A DNA stretch of 64,000 nucleotides from Auanema rhodensis (GCA_964057225.1 OZ059896.1:7192001-7256000); one strand, 5' to 3'. Positions 1 to 16,259 are shown, numbered from the stretch's first letter. The notes: generated by a model not told the origin, from the sequence alone. Program-made: numbers and translations.

Positions 1-573
1 CTTTAGCTTCTATAAATTATATTTTCTGATATGTTATTTGAAAATGAATCGACAAAAATAGTCGTTAAGCTTATTAAGTTTATAAACGTACCAACTCCAT
101 TTGTAACTTGAAGGCGACGATACATACTTGTACAATCTAATTTGATCTGAAATTATAAATATAATTATAAAATAAATTAAAAAACTTGTTTACCTTTGTT
201 CGAATGGTTTTTGTAACTTCAGTACATCCATCAGCAGCTAATATGCTGTAGGTATAAATTCGTTGTCTCCATCCATCAGTATCAATTTCTTCATGCTTCA
301 AATTAATAAATATTATATAAATTAATAATATTCTCATGAAACTCACTTCTTCAACTCCAAGTAGTTGTCCACCTTCCAAATCAACGTTTGGAGCATTATG
401 CCGAAAGTTTTCAAATTGCAATTGAGCTGGCTGTACAAGTGACGACATTACCAGCCGAGATTGCTGACCGTTGTTCGGTTGCAAAAATGTATCAGAAGAT
501 GTAGCACCAAATGAAGATCCTGGTACTCCTCCGCGCGCAAGTTGTTTAACAGCACTGTGCCAAGGAACTGGCG
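1..573 (-). CDS. Internal/3' part of an unrecognised multi-exon gene, cut by the left edge
   Basis: Four exons can be read on the minus strand: 573-347, 295-194, 146-92 and 9-1 (continuing beyond the window). All introns have GT...AG ends: donors GTGAGT, GTAAAC and GTACGT; acceptors after TTTTTTTAG, AATTTGAAG, AATTTCAG and TTTATAG. The phases agree across every junction, which is the main reason to believe the model. The first visible exon starts in phase 1, so at least one more exon lies at higher coordinates. The visible product is about 130 residues. It opens with a Pro/Gly/Ser/Gln-rich, low-order stretch (PVPWHSAVKQLARGGVPG), then a more ordered, charged part with DTDGWRQRIYTYSILAADG and a short segment IKLDCTSMYRRLQ. 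I do not recognise the family. No signal peptide or membrane segment is visible. Codon use is mixed, unlike the AT-rich simple DNA to its right. Confidence 0.6.
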
Positions 574-2968
574 CTAAAAAAATGTAAATAAATGGAAATA
601 ATTTATAAAAAATATTAATTACAAAGATAATAATTAATGAATTCTCTGATTTGTTATTAGTTTTTAGAAATTGATGTATAAAGCCTTAGAGAGTCATATG
701 AAAAGCATGAAAAGCTGTGTCAGCACAAAATGGCAGCTACCTTCATCGTTGTCTATGGCCCTGCCCTCCCTTCCCCCCATCCACACCCATCTATGCTTTT
801 TCAGCTTACATCACTCTCTCTATCAAAGACATAACGTTCCATTAAAAACTAATATTAAGTATTTGATTGAATATAAGCAATATATGGGTGATGATGAACT
901 TCAAAATCAGTTAATAAGTTTAAGTCCATCGGTTATATTTGATAGTTTCAAAATTATCTTCATATATGTATGTATAATCTATTATTTTATTTCATTTTTA
1001 TAGTTTATTATATAGTTTAGATTTTTAATATTAAAAAAATTTATATGAAAAGAAACTGATAAAACAATATTATCAAATAGTTATTGTTTTTTGAAACAAA
1101 AATATGAAATTTACGTTCAAAAATGAACAAAATGAATTAGAATTGAAACACAATATGTTTATATTTTAGATCGATGTATTAAGCAAAGTCTAAAGTCTTT
1201 TTATAAGTAAAGTAGAAAGAGAAAAAGGGAAGTCATATGTTCTTAAGAGAGTAAGGGAAGTCGATGAAAAAAAAAAAGAATAAAGAGTAGTATTATTCAT
1301 ATAAAATATATTATTTTCTATATATAACCACATATGTATATGTGAATATATATTTATATATTTCAATGATACTTTGGTCGAAAGTCGAAGTTTAACCAGC
1401 AAGATGGCAAAATGATTAAAATCAGACATGTTGTGTAGGCGACACTAAGTTTGAAGATGTGAGATTTAAGTGACTGAAGAACTACAAGTAGAAGAAGAAG
1501 AAGAAGAAGAAGCAGAAGCTGGATTAACTAGTTCTGAAGGCATATGTATCCACGAGCATGAAAAAAGGTTGTAATTGACTGATAGATAGAAGAGGTGGAC
1601 TGTGTAGGTGGATAAGATGCTCTAAGTCGTGTTTACAAACGTATTTTTTCCGATGTTAAACTGTTCAAGTTCATCTATTTGAATTTGTGTTATTAATATT
1701 ATATATTTTAGTTAAATAAATAATATTCAAATTAATTATTTATAATAATTATAAATAAATATAAAATAGCAACCATGTTGTTAGAAATGAATAAGTGAAA
1801 ATGAGAAATGAAAATAGCACGTAATCCGCGTGGATTATAGTTCTTTTTACGTTAAATGCTATGAATCATATGTACAAAAAAGGAAGTGTAAGAGTATGTT
1901 TCAGTAGAAAAATAAAAAAATTTGCTGTAAAACATGAAGAAAGATTTTTGTTGAATAGGTTTGTGAAGTTGTGAAGAAAAGAAGAAGAAGAAAGACAAGA
2001 TATAGAAGTTTTGAACGAATCTATTTGAACATATAAATATGAATTGAAGAAACATTCATGTAAACTTAGTTATAAGGAAGTACAGAAGTATAAACTTTAT
2101 TTTTCAAAAAATCACCAGAACGTTCATGAAAAATTGATGGGGAAAAGATGTATTTGGACACATAAGCAGAATAGTAAAAGATGAATAGTAAACAATCAGA
2201 AAGGAGCATATGAAGTTAAAAATTAAGTTATACTTCATCAAAATATAAGTTTAAACTTTGGTTAAGCTTAGAAAGATATGTAAAAATCAATAATAATACT
2301 AATACTATATTTATAAATGTTAACTATATATACTATATAGAATATTATATATAATTTTATCTTATACATCTTATACTAACTTTCAGTAAACTCAAACTGA
2401 TTACAAAAAATATTTTCGATTATGGAAGAGGGAGAGAGAGGGAAGGGGGGGGGGCTGTATAAGAAAGAAAAGGACACTGAATTCAGTTATAGTTTTTTTA
2501 AACGAGGAAATAGAATAGAATCAAGTTTGGAAGTATGAAATTGAAGTTTCTTTGATTTTTTACGAAATGAAATTTACAAAAAGTTGATGAGTATGATGAA
2601 AAACAACAGGATGAATAAATGATTTAATTGTTTTGAATATTCTGTTTTCTTTGGTCGATGGTCAGACTTAATGAAAAAAAAATGAAAGCTATAAAGTATA
2701 TACTATATGGTATTAGTATATTGAAAAGTTTATTTTTTTTTTGAAAAGGCTTGTTATTTGAACGAAAATGCTGAAGAAATGTTGTCTAACATCTTTAAAA
2801 CTAAGTACTTTTCTTTTGCGACTTATTTTTGGTAGAACAAAGCTAATTCGAAACAAACAGAAAATGAAGTAAAAGTGAGAAAGAAGTGATAATATTAAAA
2901 TTTGAAGTGACATAAAATATTTGATATAATATACATTTGAAGTTCTACTAACTAACAAAGATCAGGTA
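574..2968. other. AT-rich DNA with no convincing gene
   Basis: Mostly A/T with a purine-rich plus strand. It contains a GAA tract at about 1,491-1,513, a G10 run at 2,445-2,454 inside a GA-rich patch, and many poly(A) runs. A plus-strand open stretch at 671-1,003 has some protein-like composition in its second half but ends in low-complexity Ile/Tyr/Phe and has no supporting signals. The segment may hold the upstream intron of the minus-strand gene at 1-573. Confidence 0.5.
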
Positions 2969-2969
2969 T

Positions 2970-3029
<60 letters not shown>

Positions 3030-3034
3030 AAGAG
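2970..3034. repeat. (AG)n microsatellite
   Basis: A near-pure AG dinucleotide tract of about 65 bp, with slightly impure edges (AAAG interruptions). Confidence 0.95.
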
Positions 3035-3599
3035 TAAGATGTATAAACGTACATCCATATGTAAATGTCTGTTATATATGGATATATGATATGAGAACAA
3101 TATTTTATTCTTTAGAGTAAAGAATAAAAAAGAACAATAAGTTGTTCTTGATGTTGAATTTGATAGTTATAAGTCATACATGCATAGTTAAAAGCTATGT
3201 ATTTCTAAAGTTAAATATGATTTTTCTTTTTTCAAAGTAGAATTCTAGAAAAAAGTACTAATGTTCAATTCGTTGATGATGACATCGAAAACAGTTTAAT
3301 AAACTTTTTAAAGAATATTTAAATTATTTAAACAACAAATTGAAATAAAATAATAATTAATTTAAGCCAAAAAAAGAATAATTTAGTCACATTTAGATTG
3401 TATTTTTATATTGAAAACAATGAAAATTCATAAAAATATATTGAATATAGATAGAGATGATAATACAGGTCTGAAATTCAGTTGTCGATGATGAATCATC
3501 AGCTAGGTTGGTGGGAGACAGGATGAGAAAAATACAGTTAGAGAACAAAATATTCATAGATTAGAAGGAAAAAAAAGATAAAAAGACATCAAAGAGAAT
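3035..3599. other. AT-rich spacer between two GA microsatellites
   Basis: No gene is supported. A 36-nt minus-strand segment at 3,502-3,467 sits between a good polypyrimidine acceptor (…CACCAACCTAG) and a weak GTATTA donor. Its phase would fit the first visible exon of the gene at 1-573, but it is too short to claim. Confidence 0.4.
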
Positions 3600-3654
3600 A
3601 AGAAAAGTAGATAGAGAAATAGAGAAAGAGAGATAAAGATAGAGAAAGAGAGAT

Positions 3655-3715
<61 letters not shown>
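3600..3715. repeat. Compound GA/GATA-type microsatellite
   Basis: Imperfect AGATAG/AGAAAG units lead into a pure AG tract of about 55 bp ending near 3,714. Confidence 0.9.
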
Positions 3716-3716
<1 letters not shown>

Positions 3717-4106
3717 TGATAGTACAGAGTGAACTTGAAAAGCTTATTCAGCTTCAAATAAATAATGAGAATAGTGACTATTTATAGAATGAACATAAGT
3801 ATTATCAACGCAAATGTATATATTCATATTTTTTGAGAGGAAATGAAAGAAAAAGCAAAGATCTTAATTTCAACTCTGAAAAGTTTGAATTGCTAGGATA
3901 ACAACTTGAAGAAAAAATATTTCTTTCTCAACCATCTCATTCATACCATCGTCTTCATTTTCTCTCTTTCTCTTTTTCTCTCTCCCTCTCTCTCTTCCTT
4001 TCTCTGTGTATTTTCTGTCTGCCCTCTTTGAATAAACTTTGCTATTTCAGATAATGTTGATCTTATAGTATAGTTCTATAAAAGGAAAAGAAGATGATTG
4101 CGCATT
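3716..4106. other. AT-rich DNA with a CT-rich patch
   Basis: A CT-rich imperfect tract lies at about 3,950-4,006 (TCTCTTTCTCTTTTTCTCTC type). Nothing else is recognised. Confidence 0.5.
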
Positions 4107-4235
4107 TTAAAGTTTTCTTGTAAACATTGCCAAGTCAAAAACAGATTTTTTGTCTCTTCTGCAGCATTGGAGCTCAAGGGTTCTATTTAGCACTGATTCA
4201 TTCAGGTTGCTCAACAAAGCAACATTGTCGTCATG
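4107..4235 (-). CDS. Possible exon with stop codon (weak)
   Basis: A 42-codon open segment on the minus strand runs from an AG acceptor (ATTTCATTTCAAG) to a TAA at 4,109-4,107. The product starts HDDNVALLSNLNESVLNRTL and reads like ordinary protein, not AT-rich noise. It begins in phase 0, matching the phase in which the exon-like segment at 5,836-5,737 ends, so the two could be consecutive exons of one minus-strand gene. There is no canonical poly(A) signal just downstream, and no family is recognised. Confidence 0.22.
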   Translation of the reverse strand, partial: HDDNVALLSNLNESVLNRTLELQCCRRDKKSVFDLAMFTRKL

Positions 4236-5154
4236 CTTGAAATGAAATTGAGTACATAAGATCATTGATTCTTAAGCTTTTATGAAAGTTTTGTTTTAAT
4301 TCAATAGAAGGTCATTCAATAAGGAATATATGTATATTTAGTATAAACATAATTCACAATTCAAATAAAATTTTGAAAAAAAAAAGAATAATTCATATGA
4401 AGAGAAACGGAAAATAAAAAGACAATAATAACGATTATTCTTCCTTTTTCTTTTAAAATAGAAAATATCTAAAAATTATAAAAATTGTTTGAAATAACAA
4501 TGTTTGATGAGAGTTAATCATGGTTTTGGAAAAGAAAAAAAAGCCGACGATAGTAGCTAATTCGATTGACCTCAAAAGAAGTGTAAAAGATGAAACTGTT
4601 AATATTGAAGTTCATCGAATTTAATGAAAGATTCTGTAGAAACAAACAGTAATCCAGAAGGTATTATACGGAAATGATAAAAAAAAAGAAAAATCAATAG
4701 CCTTACCACATTTCATGATGAAAAGCTTTTAGATCAATAATATTAGTATTGATTTAATATAATTAATAAATAGAAAATATAATTATTAGTAAAATAAATG
4801 TAGAAGTAGAACGATATGGAATGGAATGGAAGAAGTTTTGAAATTCATATGACACCTTTTCGTTTTGAAATTAAATTTTTTTTTCATCAAATTCCTTTTC
4901 AAACTTATGAATCAGTTTTTAGTCAAAAAGAAGTGAGAATTTTTGATTTACAACTAGAACGTAGCTATGAATAGATGAATATGAGCAAGTAAAAGAGGTG
5001 TTAGGAATTAACTAGACCAGATTGTTTTCAAAAACTTCAAATGAGATGCTCGTCAACGGGCATTGAGAGGGCTGTATGGTATGAATAACGAAACGGTTGT
5101 TAGTGACAAAAAAAAGTTTTGCAAAATGAGGAAACACGAAAAGAAGAGGTTGAA
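4236..5154. other. AT-rich DNA, nothing recognised
   Basis: Low-complexity A/T-rich sequence with several poly(A) runs. No splice-bounded open segment of note was seen on either strand. Confidence 0.5.
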
Positions 5155-5278
5155 AGAGAGAGAAAAAGAGATTGGGAGAGAAAAGAATATTAAATGGAAA
5201 AAGAGAGAGAGAAAGAGAGATAAATAAAAAGAGAGAGAGAGAGAGAGAGAGAGAAGGGGGGGGAGAAGATGTATATAG
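5155..5278. repeat. Imperfect GA-rich tract with G9 run
   Basis: GAGAGAAAAAGAG-type repeats lead to a pure GA tract at about 5,230-5,254 followed by a run of nine G. The open frame across it on the minus strand (Ser/Leu/Phe repeats) comes from the microsatellite. Confidence 0.85.
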
Positions 5279-5736
5279 AGAGAAATGTGGAAAACGTTAA
5301 ACAAGATTGAATTGTCCAAGGTCTTCTGAATAGGCAGTACAGATTCGTAGTCAGAATTGAGGAGGAAAATTGTTCGTGATACTAACAATGAAACCACAAT
5401 AACAGAATTCAGACGATGAAAAGCGAGAAAAAAAGAAAAAAGGACAGGCAATCTCCATTTCAGATCATATTAAAGCTAGAGAAAGTGAGTGTAAGGACGT
5501 TGTGCGATGTTAACGAGCATTAACAGTACATGTGTGAATAAGATACACATGGGATTTCATACTAGAAATTGCAAAAAAAACGAACGTTTTTACAGAAAAA
5601 AAAATAATCGGATACAATGAAATATTTTGAAATTAAAAAAAAAGGGAAAGAATTCAAAGACAAGTAAACCATTTCGAACAGTGAACTGAGATCGATGTGG
5701 CATCTTCAAAGGTTTATAATCATATGATATCGTTAC

Positions 5737-5836
5737 CAGCTTCTTACAGCTGCTTCCTCTAGGAACCGCACCCTCTTTGGTACATTCCTTTGCTGACTGT
5801 ATGTTTGATGATGTCTTATCGATTTCAATATCATGC
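5737..5836 (-). CDS. Possible internal exon (weak to moderate)
   Basis: A 100-nt minus-strand segment is bounded by an acceptor (TTTTATGATTAG) and a donor (CTG/GTAACG). In one frame it reads HDIEIDKTSSNIQSAKECTK followed by EGAVPRGSSCKKL, with mixed codons and a GC content well above its surroundings. A second frame is also open across it, so the frame is not certain. It could belong to the minus-strand gene at 1-573 as an upstream exon, or to a separate gene together with the segment at 4,235-4,107. No family is recognised. Confidence 0.3.
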
Positions 5837-8800
5837 CTAATCATAAAAGCAAGAAATATTAAAAGACAAAAGAATTTTTTTTATCAAAAAGAATAAAATA
5901 TATATTCAAATAAGTTATATTTATCAAAAAATAAACTATGGATGAGAGTTTGATGACATATTAAAGGTTAAACAACTTCAAAACTTCAGCTTTATATCGT
6001 TTCGAGCTTGAATTGTGTTTGAAAAACTGCGACCTCATGGTCTCTCAAATGCTCTTTTTCTCTTCTTACTAACATGCTTCTGAGACTTAGGGGCATTCTT
6101 TTCACAGCCTTCATTGAAACGTAAATGCTTAGTCAATCTTTTAGAGCCGGATTAAAAATCGGATTAGTAAAGCAGTAACATGTAGGTAAAAAATGAATAA
6201 AAACAAGGAAGTAAGTATCATTTATAATTCTAAAATAATATAAATTATGTTATAAAGAAATTGAAGAAAAGTAAAAAATTTCTATATTTAATAGAAAAAT
6301 AGATATATTTGAAATGTGTGTACATACATTCATATACATATATGTATACAAACTATATATATGCATACATACATATAGTATATACTATATATATATATAT
6401 AATACAATATATATATATACACATAATATATAAAATAAAATAATTAATATTAATATAATTTTCATACAAACAAATGAGACAAAAAAACAAATAATCAAGA
6501 ATAATCTTCTTCAAAATATTGTTAAAGTCTTTCACTTTTCAAATAATTTAAGAAGTTGACACACGAAAGTATGACATAGCAATGATTTGATGCTGTCAAG
6601 CAAGCAAGCTTTTCTTAGGCAGCCGTCACTAAGCATCTGAGGAGCACAAAGCATATTAAAATAAAAGTTTTTTGTTTTATTTAAAAAGAAAAGATATTGA
6701 GAATTACAAGATAAATAGTTCTTTTTGTCATTTAAATGATCCAATGATTCTTATACAGAACTAAGAAAAATATTCAAAGATTAAAGGAAATATGAGTAAT
6801 ATACTTAATATAAAATGAAAAAATGATAAAGAAATTGAAAGAATATAATTAATTTAATATAATTTTGTTATATTAAATACAAAAATAAAACATTAAACAT
6901 TAAAAAAAATGGCTAATGCCAAAATTTATTTATAAAAATATGAAAAAAAAGAAAAAAACAGATTTTTAGGAAAAAATAAATTAAAAAATAATTGGAAATA
7001 TACAGTATCTAGAATTTCTGTGTAGTAATTTGTTTAAAGAATTATTGAGAGCAGATTGAGACGAACTTTTGGTTTGAGGTGTGATGTTTGAAGATAATGA
7101 AAGTGATAAAGATTGAATTTCATACAATTTCTGTTAGTTTTACAAAAAGTTAAATAAGAATATTCATATTGATAACAGAAGACAGAGAAAGAATATATAA
7201 CAAGAATGTTTAAGATTTTAAAGTTTTTTTTGGTAAAGGCGTCATAGGCAAGGGTTGCTCATTCAGAAAAATGTCATCGGCACATCTGGTCTGGTAGGTT
7301 GAGATGAGCAAATAGAAACAACTTGAAAAAGTACCCTTGTTTACCAGAAGTCAGAGGGACAAATTTCATTTTGAGCAGGTGTCGAGCTTTATTTGTCCTG
7401 TTTAAAACAAAAAATATGAAATAAGTATTAGATTAGATAACATAAGTTAATGATAATAAAGAATTATGAAACGTGTCATTTGAGTGTTTGTCTTGAATTT
7501 GTTTGTTTTATTTTGAATTTAAAAATTACAAATCAGTAAAAACATAAATAAATAATTAAATAAAATAAATAATTATATTATATTTATATATATAGTTTAA
7601 TTATTGAATTGATATACATACATTTTGATTTTTTTAAAAGAAAAGTAGAAAAAGATAAGAAAAGTGAGCAAAAATCAGACAAACACAACTTAGTAGAATC
7701 AACAATATCAGTGATTAAGCCAGAAATTCAAGATAAATTCTTCTTTCTCATATCTTTATTTCTTCATTTATGATTTTTTCAATTAAATCTTTACATTTGT
7801 ATATATGAAATCATTTCTTTACTTAGGATATGATCAAGCACAATGATACACAAACGAACTTCAAGCACCTACAATGATGATTTGAACAAAATTTTTTGAA
7901 GAAGAAGAAGAAGAAGATTCAATTTATGTTTCTTCCGTAAAATAAATATATAACATATACGTGAAGATATAACAAAGATATATTATCTTTTAAATTTTTT
8001 ATTAAGTTGAATTGAAAAATAAAAGAAGAAAAATCATTTTTCTTCTTTAAAATTAAATTGAGATGAATGTTAATATGATTTAACCTGATAGTAGCAACAA
8101 CGGAATACTGTGTCAATGAACGTCATCAATGTTTTACGGCCAATTCTTGTTAATCTATCGGAACGAAAAGCTAGCTATGGCTTAGCAAACAAGGAATTAT
8201 CAATCGTTTTTACAGAAAAAGAATATTTTGAAATCAATTCAAATAGTATGTATGTATATGAATGAATTAGATTGTTTTAGAAACTTTTTGAAAGTTGATT
8301 GAAAATGAAATTTTGAAACTGATGAATGCATTGAGAATAGAAGATATTTTCATTGAAACACAAAAAAAAAACTATTTGAAAACATCGATTTTGTCGTCTG
8401 AATATCTTAAAAAGAAATGAGAAAGAACGTATTAGAAAATAGTTCGCAAAGTTCACAAAGTCATGTCAGTGACTTGAAAGAATTCCGAATACTGGGCCAC
8501 AGGACCTCATTAATTTTTGGGAAAAAAATCAAAAAAATGAAGTGTCAGATTTAACAGATGATTACAAATTTCTATTCTTTAGACAATTTTATGTTTTTTC
8601 AAAAAGTGTTACATGTCAATGAAGAATAAAAATAGGCTAAAAAATGATTTTATAACTAATGAATAACACTTTTTATATGATTTGATATCAATATAATTTG
8701 ATAAAAACATATTAATAAAATGATAATAATAGGGTTAAAAAACTAATTATTACATTAAAAAATATAAAATATATAAATAAAATGTATTTAAGCATATACA

Positions 8801-9350
8801 TTTATATTTATATTTGAAATTTGATTACAAAACTTTTTAAAATTATTTGTCTTTAATAATAATAATAATTATTATTATTTATATATTAAAAACAAAAATT
8901 AAAGTTGGAAATAATGCTTTAAGGATTTATTCAAGTTTTTAAAATGAACTTACGTTTACTATGTAGACGATAGTTAGCCGTTTGATACATTAATATAGAC
9001 TTTTGATCAATGATAGAAGAAAACTTTGAATACTTAGTTAGAAAAAAAATATCTTTTTAACACATAATCTTTCAAGTTTTAAACTTAAAAAAGATTTTTA
9101 TGTTTGTTTGAAGGTGTCAGATACTTTTGAAATTTAATGAACTAACTAACAAAAGGAATGAAGGAATTTGGGGAAGAGTGAATTGCTCAACAGATAGAGG
9201 GCAAGCAACTTAGACAGAGTATGGAAGAGCTGGGGAACGAGGGATATGAAGAAGAATAGAAGATGAGGTTGATAGAGAACACAGACTGACCAACTGTTGC
9301 TGCTTTAATGGAAAGAGTAAATATGCCCTGAGGGGTTATCCAGGTTATTC
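5837..9350. other. AT-rich DNA with scattered exon-like fragments
   Basis: Mostly low-complexity A/T. TA-rich dinucleotide stretches lie at about 6,350-6,420. An AAT/ATT palindrome centred near 8,867 (AATAATAATAATAATT plus its mirror) could form a hairpin. Two minus-strand fragments have acceptor/donor borders and ordinary codons: 7,397-7,345 (TNKARHLLKMKFVPLTS) and 8,154-8,085 (LTRIGRKTLMTFIDTVFRC). Their phases do not chain with each other or with 5,836-5,737 in its best frame, so no gene model is offered. Confidence 0.4.
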
Positions 9351-9391
9351 ACTCTCTTTTTCTCTCTTTCTTTCTTTCTTTCTTTCTCTTT
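9351..9391. repeat. CT/(TTTC)n microsatellite
   Basis: A pyrimidine tract of CTCTTT and TTTC units on the plus strand. Confidence 0.85.
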
Positions 9392-11260
9392 CCGTTCAAT
9401 CTCTTAAAGAGATACCAATACTCTGTTGCATATCTGTTGATTGTTGAGAAGGTTAAGTAGGCTGACTAAAAGCATAATTACAACTTGATAATCAAAGCAT
9501 AGATAGGAATATCTCCTTTATTCTCTTATTCTCTCTTTCTCATGTCGTATTTTTACTCCCTCAATTCATTCCTTTGTCTAGTTACTGAGTAATCTAAGAT
9601 AGATTGGAACAGCAGTTACAGCCATACAACATCATCAACAACTTCAATGGAACGGATAGAGATATTCCGAAACAAATAGAGGAAATCCCACAGATAGATA
9701 AAGACGGAACCATCGTCAATGAAGATATGGCGTAGTGTGCTGTAGCTATTACCAGAGAGGATTAGCTGGTAGATCATATCACAGACGAACACAATGATGA
9801 GAGGAAGGTGTAATCAATGTTTTGGGATGAAGAGGAGAGAAAGAGAGAAAGAGTTAGTGGTTCAATGATTTCATTACCAGCATTTGTGGTAAAATAATTG
9901 CGATAAAAGAACAAACATCCAGATCTTTACAAGTTTTCATGACCATATGAACAAGGCATTTAAATCAAATTTAATGGGTTTTTGTGAACATTAGTAGCAA
10001 TACATGACTTATTTTAAATTTATTAACATTGTCCTCGATAACCTTTGATAATAAATAAATAAATGAATCTATTTATATGTTAATATATTTACGTGAAATT
10101 CACGTGAATACAATATTATTCTTTTTATTTTATTTTAAATTTTGAAATGAAGTTGAACGGTTGTTTACTATCAGAATCATTTGTATGATATGGATATACA
10201 TATTACTCATAACTAAAGCAATACTATCTAATAGCATGATGATAATGATAATGATGATGATGAGGAAAAACAACAGCTATATGTTTTACTATTTTCATTA
10301 TACTATACTATACTATATATCTTGATAATATTTTATATTTCAATAACATTTATCTCTACAAAATTATTTCAAAAAACCGTTGATATAACTTTGAAAAAGA
10401 AGTGTCATTTTCATTGTGAACCAGGAAACAGAATAATGACATCTTCTCAAAAGTTATGATATGGCCTACAGAGTGAAGTCATTTTCTTCTTTCCTTTAAA
10501 AACTAAAAGACTTTGATGCATATTCAATGGCAAAAAGACAACCTAGAAGAAGAATAAGCTGTAAAGAATGAGAAGAAAAGAATTTACACATGAATATATA
10601 TATGTATGTATATACATATATTTTGAATATGGATTTGATAATAATATAAGGTTATTGATTTATGTTTCTTTCGTTTTTTCTTAAATTATAGTTATAAACT
10701 AATATTATATAATATTTCTTTATATTGAAAATCAAGACATAGTGAGCTTATTGTGACCAAAGCGATAGAAGACGACTCTTTGGTTCGAAAAAGAAAAATC
10801 GACTGTGTTCACTAAAATGTCAGAAAAAAAAAGAATAATTACATAGTTTGCATAGTTAAGAAGATATGCTTAAGATAAAAAATGAAACATCAGAATAGAA
10901 ATATGTATTTTGGTTTAGTAAATGAATTAAACAGGAAATCAAACGAAGAATTTAAAATTCTGACGCAGTACGAACATACAAAATATTGTTCTTCTGTTAT
11001 TTTTTTTGTTTTAATTATGTAATAGAGAACATTTTAGAAAGAAATATATGAATTGTTCATTCATTTCTATTTCCATGTTTTTAAATATTTTATTTTGAAT
11101 TTTCTCATATTTTTAATTAGAACATTAAAAGACTTAAAAGATTTTTTAAAATTAAATACGTATATTTCTTTTTTGTGTCATCAAATATTTATTTTTTATT
11201 TTTTTCTCAATCAGCAAGCATAATTTAGATTTGAAATAGTTAAAAAACATTTTAAAGACA
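9392..11260. other. AT-rich DNA, one higher-complexity patch
   Basis: The patch at about 9,600-9,800 has higher GC and is open on both strands. On plus it reads LEQQLQPYNIINNFNGTDRD and onward to a TAG near 9,735. On minus a ~40-codon frame follows a CTACAG acceptor. Neither can be preferred. A GAT/AAT-rich tract lies at about 10,231-10,265. The rest is A/T-rich with no gene seen. Confidence 0.4.
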
Positions 11261-11434
11261 ATGTGTATGACATACACTGCTAAGATGACATGTCGTCCAT
11301 CTACTATTTCTGAAACGAGCCCTCAGGGTATTTCTGATTTCCGGTGGCCAGTGTGCGGACACGATGACTCAGATCTGGCCAAATGTGTGTGTCTGGTCTG
11401 GACGGAAGAATGGAAGAATGAGAAGAAGGGTTAA
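11261..11434 (+). CDS. Possible short ORF, 57 residues (weak)
   Basis: An ATG-to-TAA frame in a conspicuously GC-richer island. The product has five cysteines and three tryptophans (segments MCMTYTAKMTCRPSTISE and CGHDDSDLAKCVCLVWTEEW), a composition unlike the surrounding Ile/Lys/Asn/Phe-biased noise. There is no signal peptide, no TATA box and no nearby AATAAA that I can tie to it. The opposite strand is also open over parts of the island. It could be a small gene, a terminal exon or a relic. Confidence 0.2.
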   Translation: MCMTYTAKMTCRPSTISETSPQGISDFRWPVCGHDDSDLAKCVCLVWTEEWKNEKKG

Positions 11435-15241
<3,807 letters not shown>

Positions 15242-15247
15242 TTTATT
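15242..15247 (-). terminator. Poly(A) signal AATAAA of the collagen gene
   Basis: AATAAA on the minus strand, about 40 nt past the collagen stop codon, the expected place for a nematode cleavage/polyadenylation signal. Confidence 0.75.
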
Positions 15248-15284
15248 CGATTGTTCCAGAGTTAATAATATCGATTTGGAATAT

Positions 15285-16218
15285 TTATCTTCGTGATCCA
15301 TCTTCAAAGAATATTCCACCGTCGATAGCACAATATTTTGGACAAATTCCTGGTTCTCCAACTCCACCAGGCATTCCAGATGGTCCCGGAGTTCCAGGAT
15401 TACCATCAGGTCCTGGAGATCCTGGTTGTCCATTAGGTCCTTTTGGTCCAATGTTTCCTGGGATTCCATCAAGTCCTGGCAATCCTGGTGTACCTGGAAC
15501 TCCTGGAAGTCCTGGGGGTCCTTGTGGTCCTGGTTCGCCGCGAATTGGTAAAGTAGTGGTAACATCTTCTCCTGGTGGTCCCATTGAACCTGGTGATCCA
15601 GGTGTACCGGGTAGTCCAGGTGGTCCCTTTGGTCCTGGTGGTCCTGGAAGCGAGCCACCTACAGAAGATCCTGGTAATCCAGGAAGTCCAGCATCTCCTG
15701 GAAGTCCTGGGAGTCCTGGAGGTCCTGGTGGTCCTTGTGGACATGGTCGGCAAGGTGGTGGAGTAGTTTCAGTACAAGGCTGGCGAGGAGGACGTCCAGG
15801 ATTACCGGGCATTCCGGGTGCTCCAGGTTTTCCTGGAGTTCCTGGTCGTCCGGGAGTTCCACCGGCACCAGGTGGCCCAGGAAGACAGCAGCCATCGCAA
15901 AATGGTGCTGGAATGTCTTGAACGTTGTATCCAGCTTGACGAGTTGTTCTATTTCCAGGATGAGCTCCTTTAATTTCTTGAACATCTGACCAGATATTCT
16001 TGGCTGAACTCTGAAAAAAAAAAACAAAAATCTTTTAGAAAGTTGGTTGAACAAACCTTGCAGAAGTTGATTTCATCATTAATAGATCTTTTCACATGAT
16101 GCAAATAGTTATAAACCATTGGTAATGTCAAGCATATCGAAAGAACAGCTATAACAGAGAATGAAATAGCTGAATAAGCTACAAAGCGATAAGCTTTGAT
16201 GCGAGGCTGCATATCCAT
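15285..16218 (-). CDS. Cuticle collagen, two exons, 295 residues
   Basis: Structural collagen of the nematode cuticle, a secreted trimer-forming protein. Exon 1 is 16,218-16,057 and exon 2 is 16,010-15,285; the 46-bp intron has a GTTTGT donor and a TTTTTTTTCAG acceptor. Residues 1-54 are the nematode cuticle collagen N-terminal domain ([17 protein letters not shown]) with one hydrophobic segment at about 12-40 that should act as signal-anchor. R75-T-T-R78 fits the subtilisin/furin-type processing site of this family. Cysteine groups C92/C95/C96, C133/C141/C144 and C277/C281 flank Gly-X-Y blocks of about 103-130 and 147-275, the latter with short interruptions. The C-terminus ([19 protein letters not shown]) is typical of the family. 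Two ATGs lie further upstream in frame (16,245 and 16,233). I chose 16,218 because the TATA box is too close for the first ATG to be transcribed and because the family usually begins MD…. The length is normal (about 300). The exact paralogue is not assigned. Confidence 0.95.
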
Positions 16219-16259
16219 GTTAGAAGATGGCATGATATTATACATTGCAATTGACTTGC

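Noticed and set aside
671-1003. 110-codon plus-strand open stretch
   Set aside because: It ends in low-complexity Ile/Tyr/Phe and has no promoter, splice or poly(A) support. A short exon within 840-960 cannot be excluded.
3554-5451. Ser/Leu/Tyr-repeat frames on the minus strand
   Set aside because: They come from GA microsatellites.
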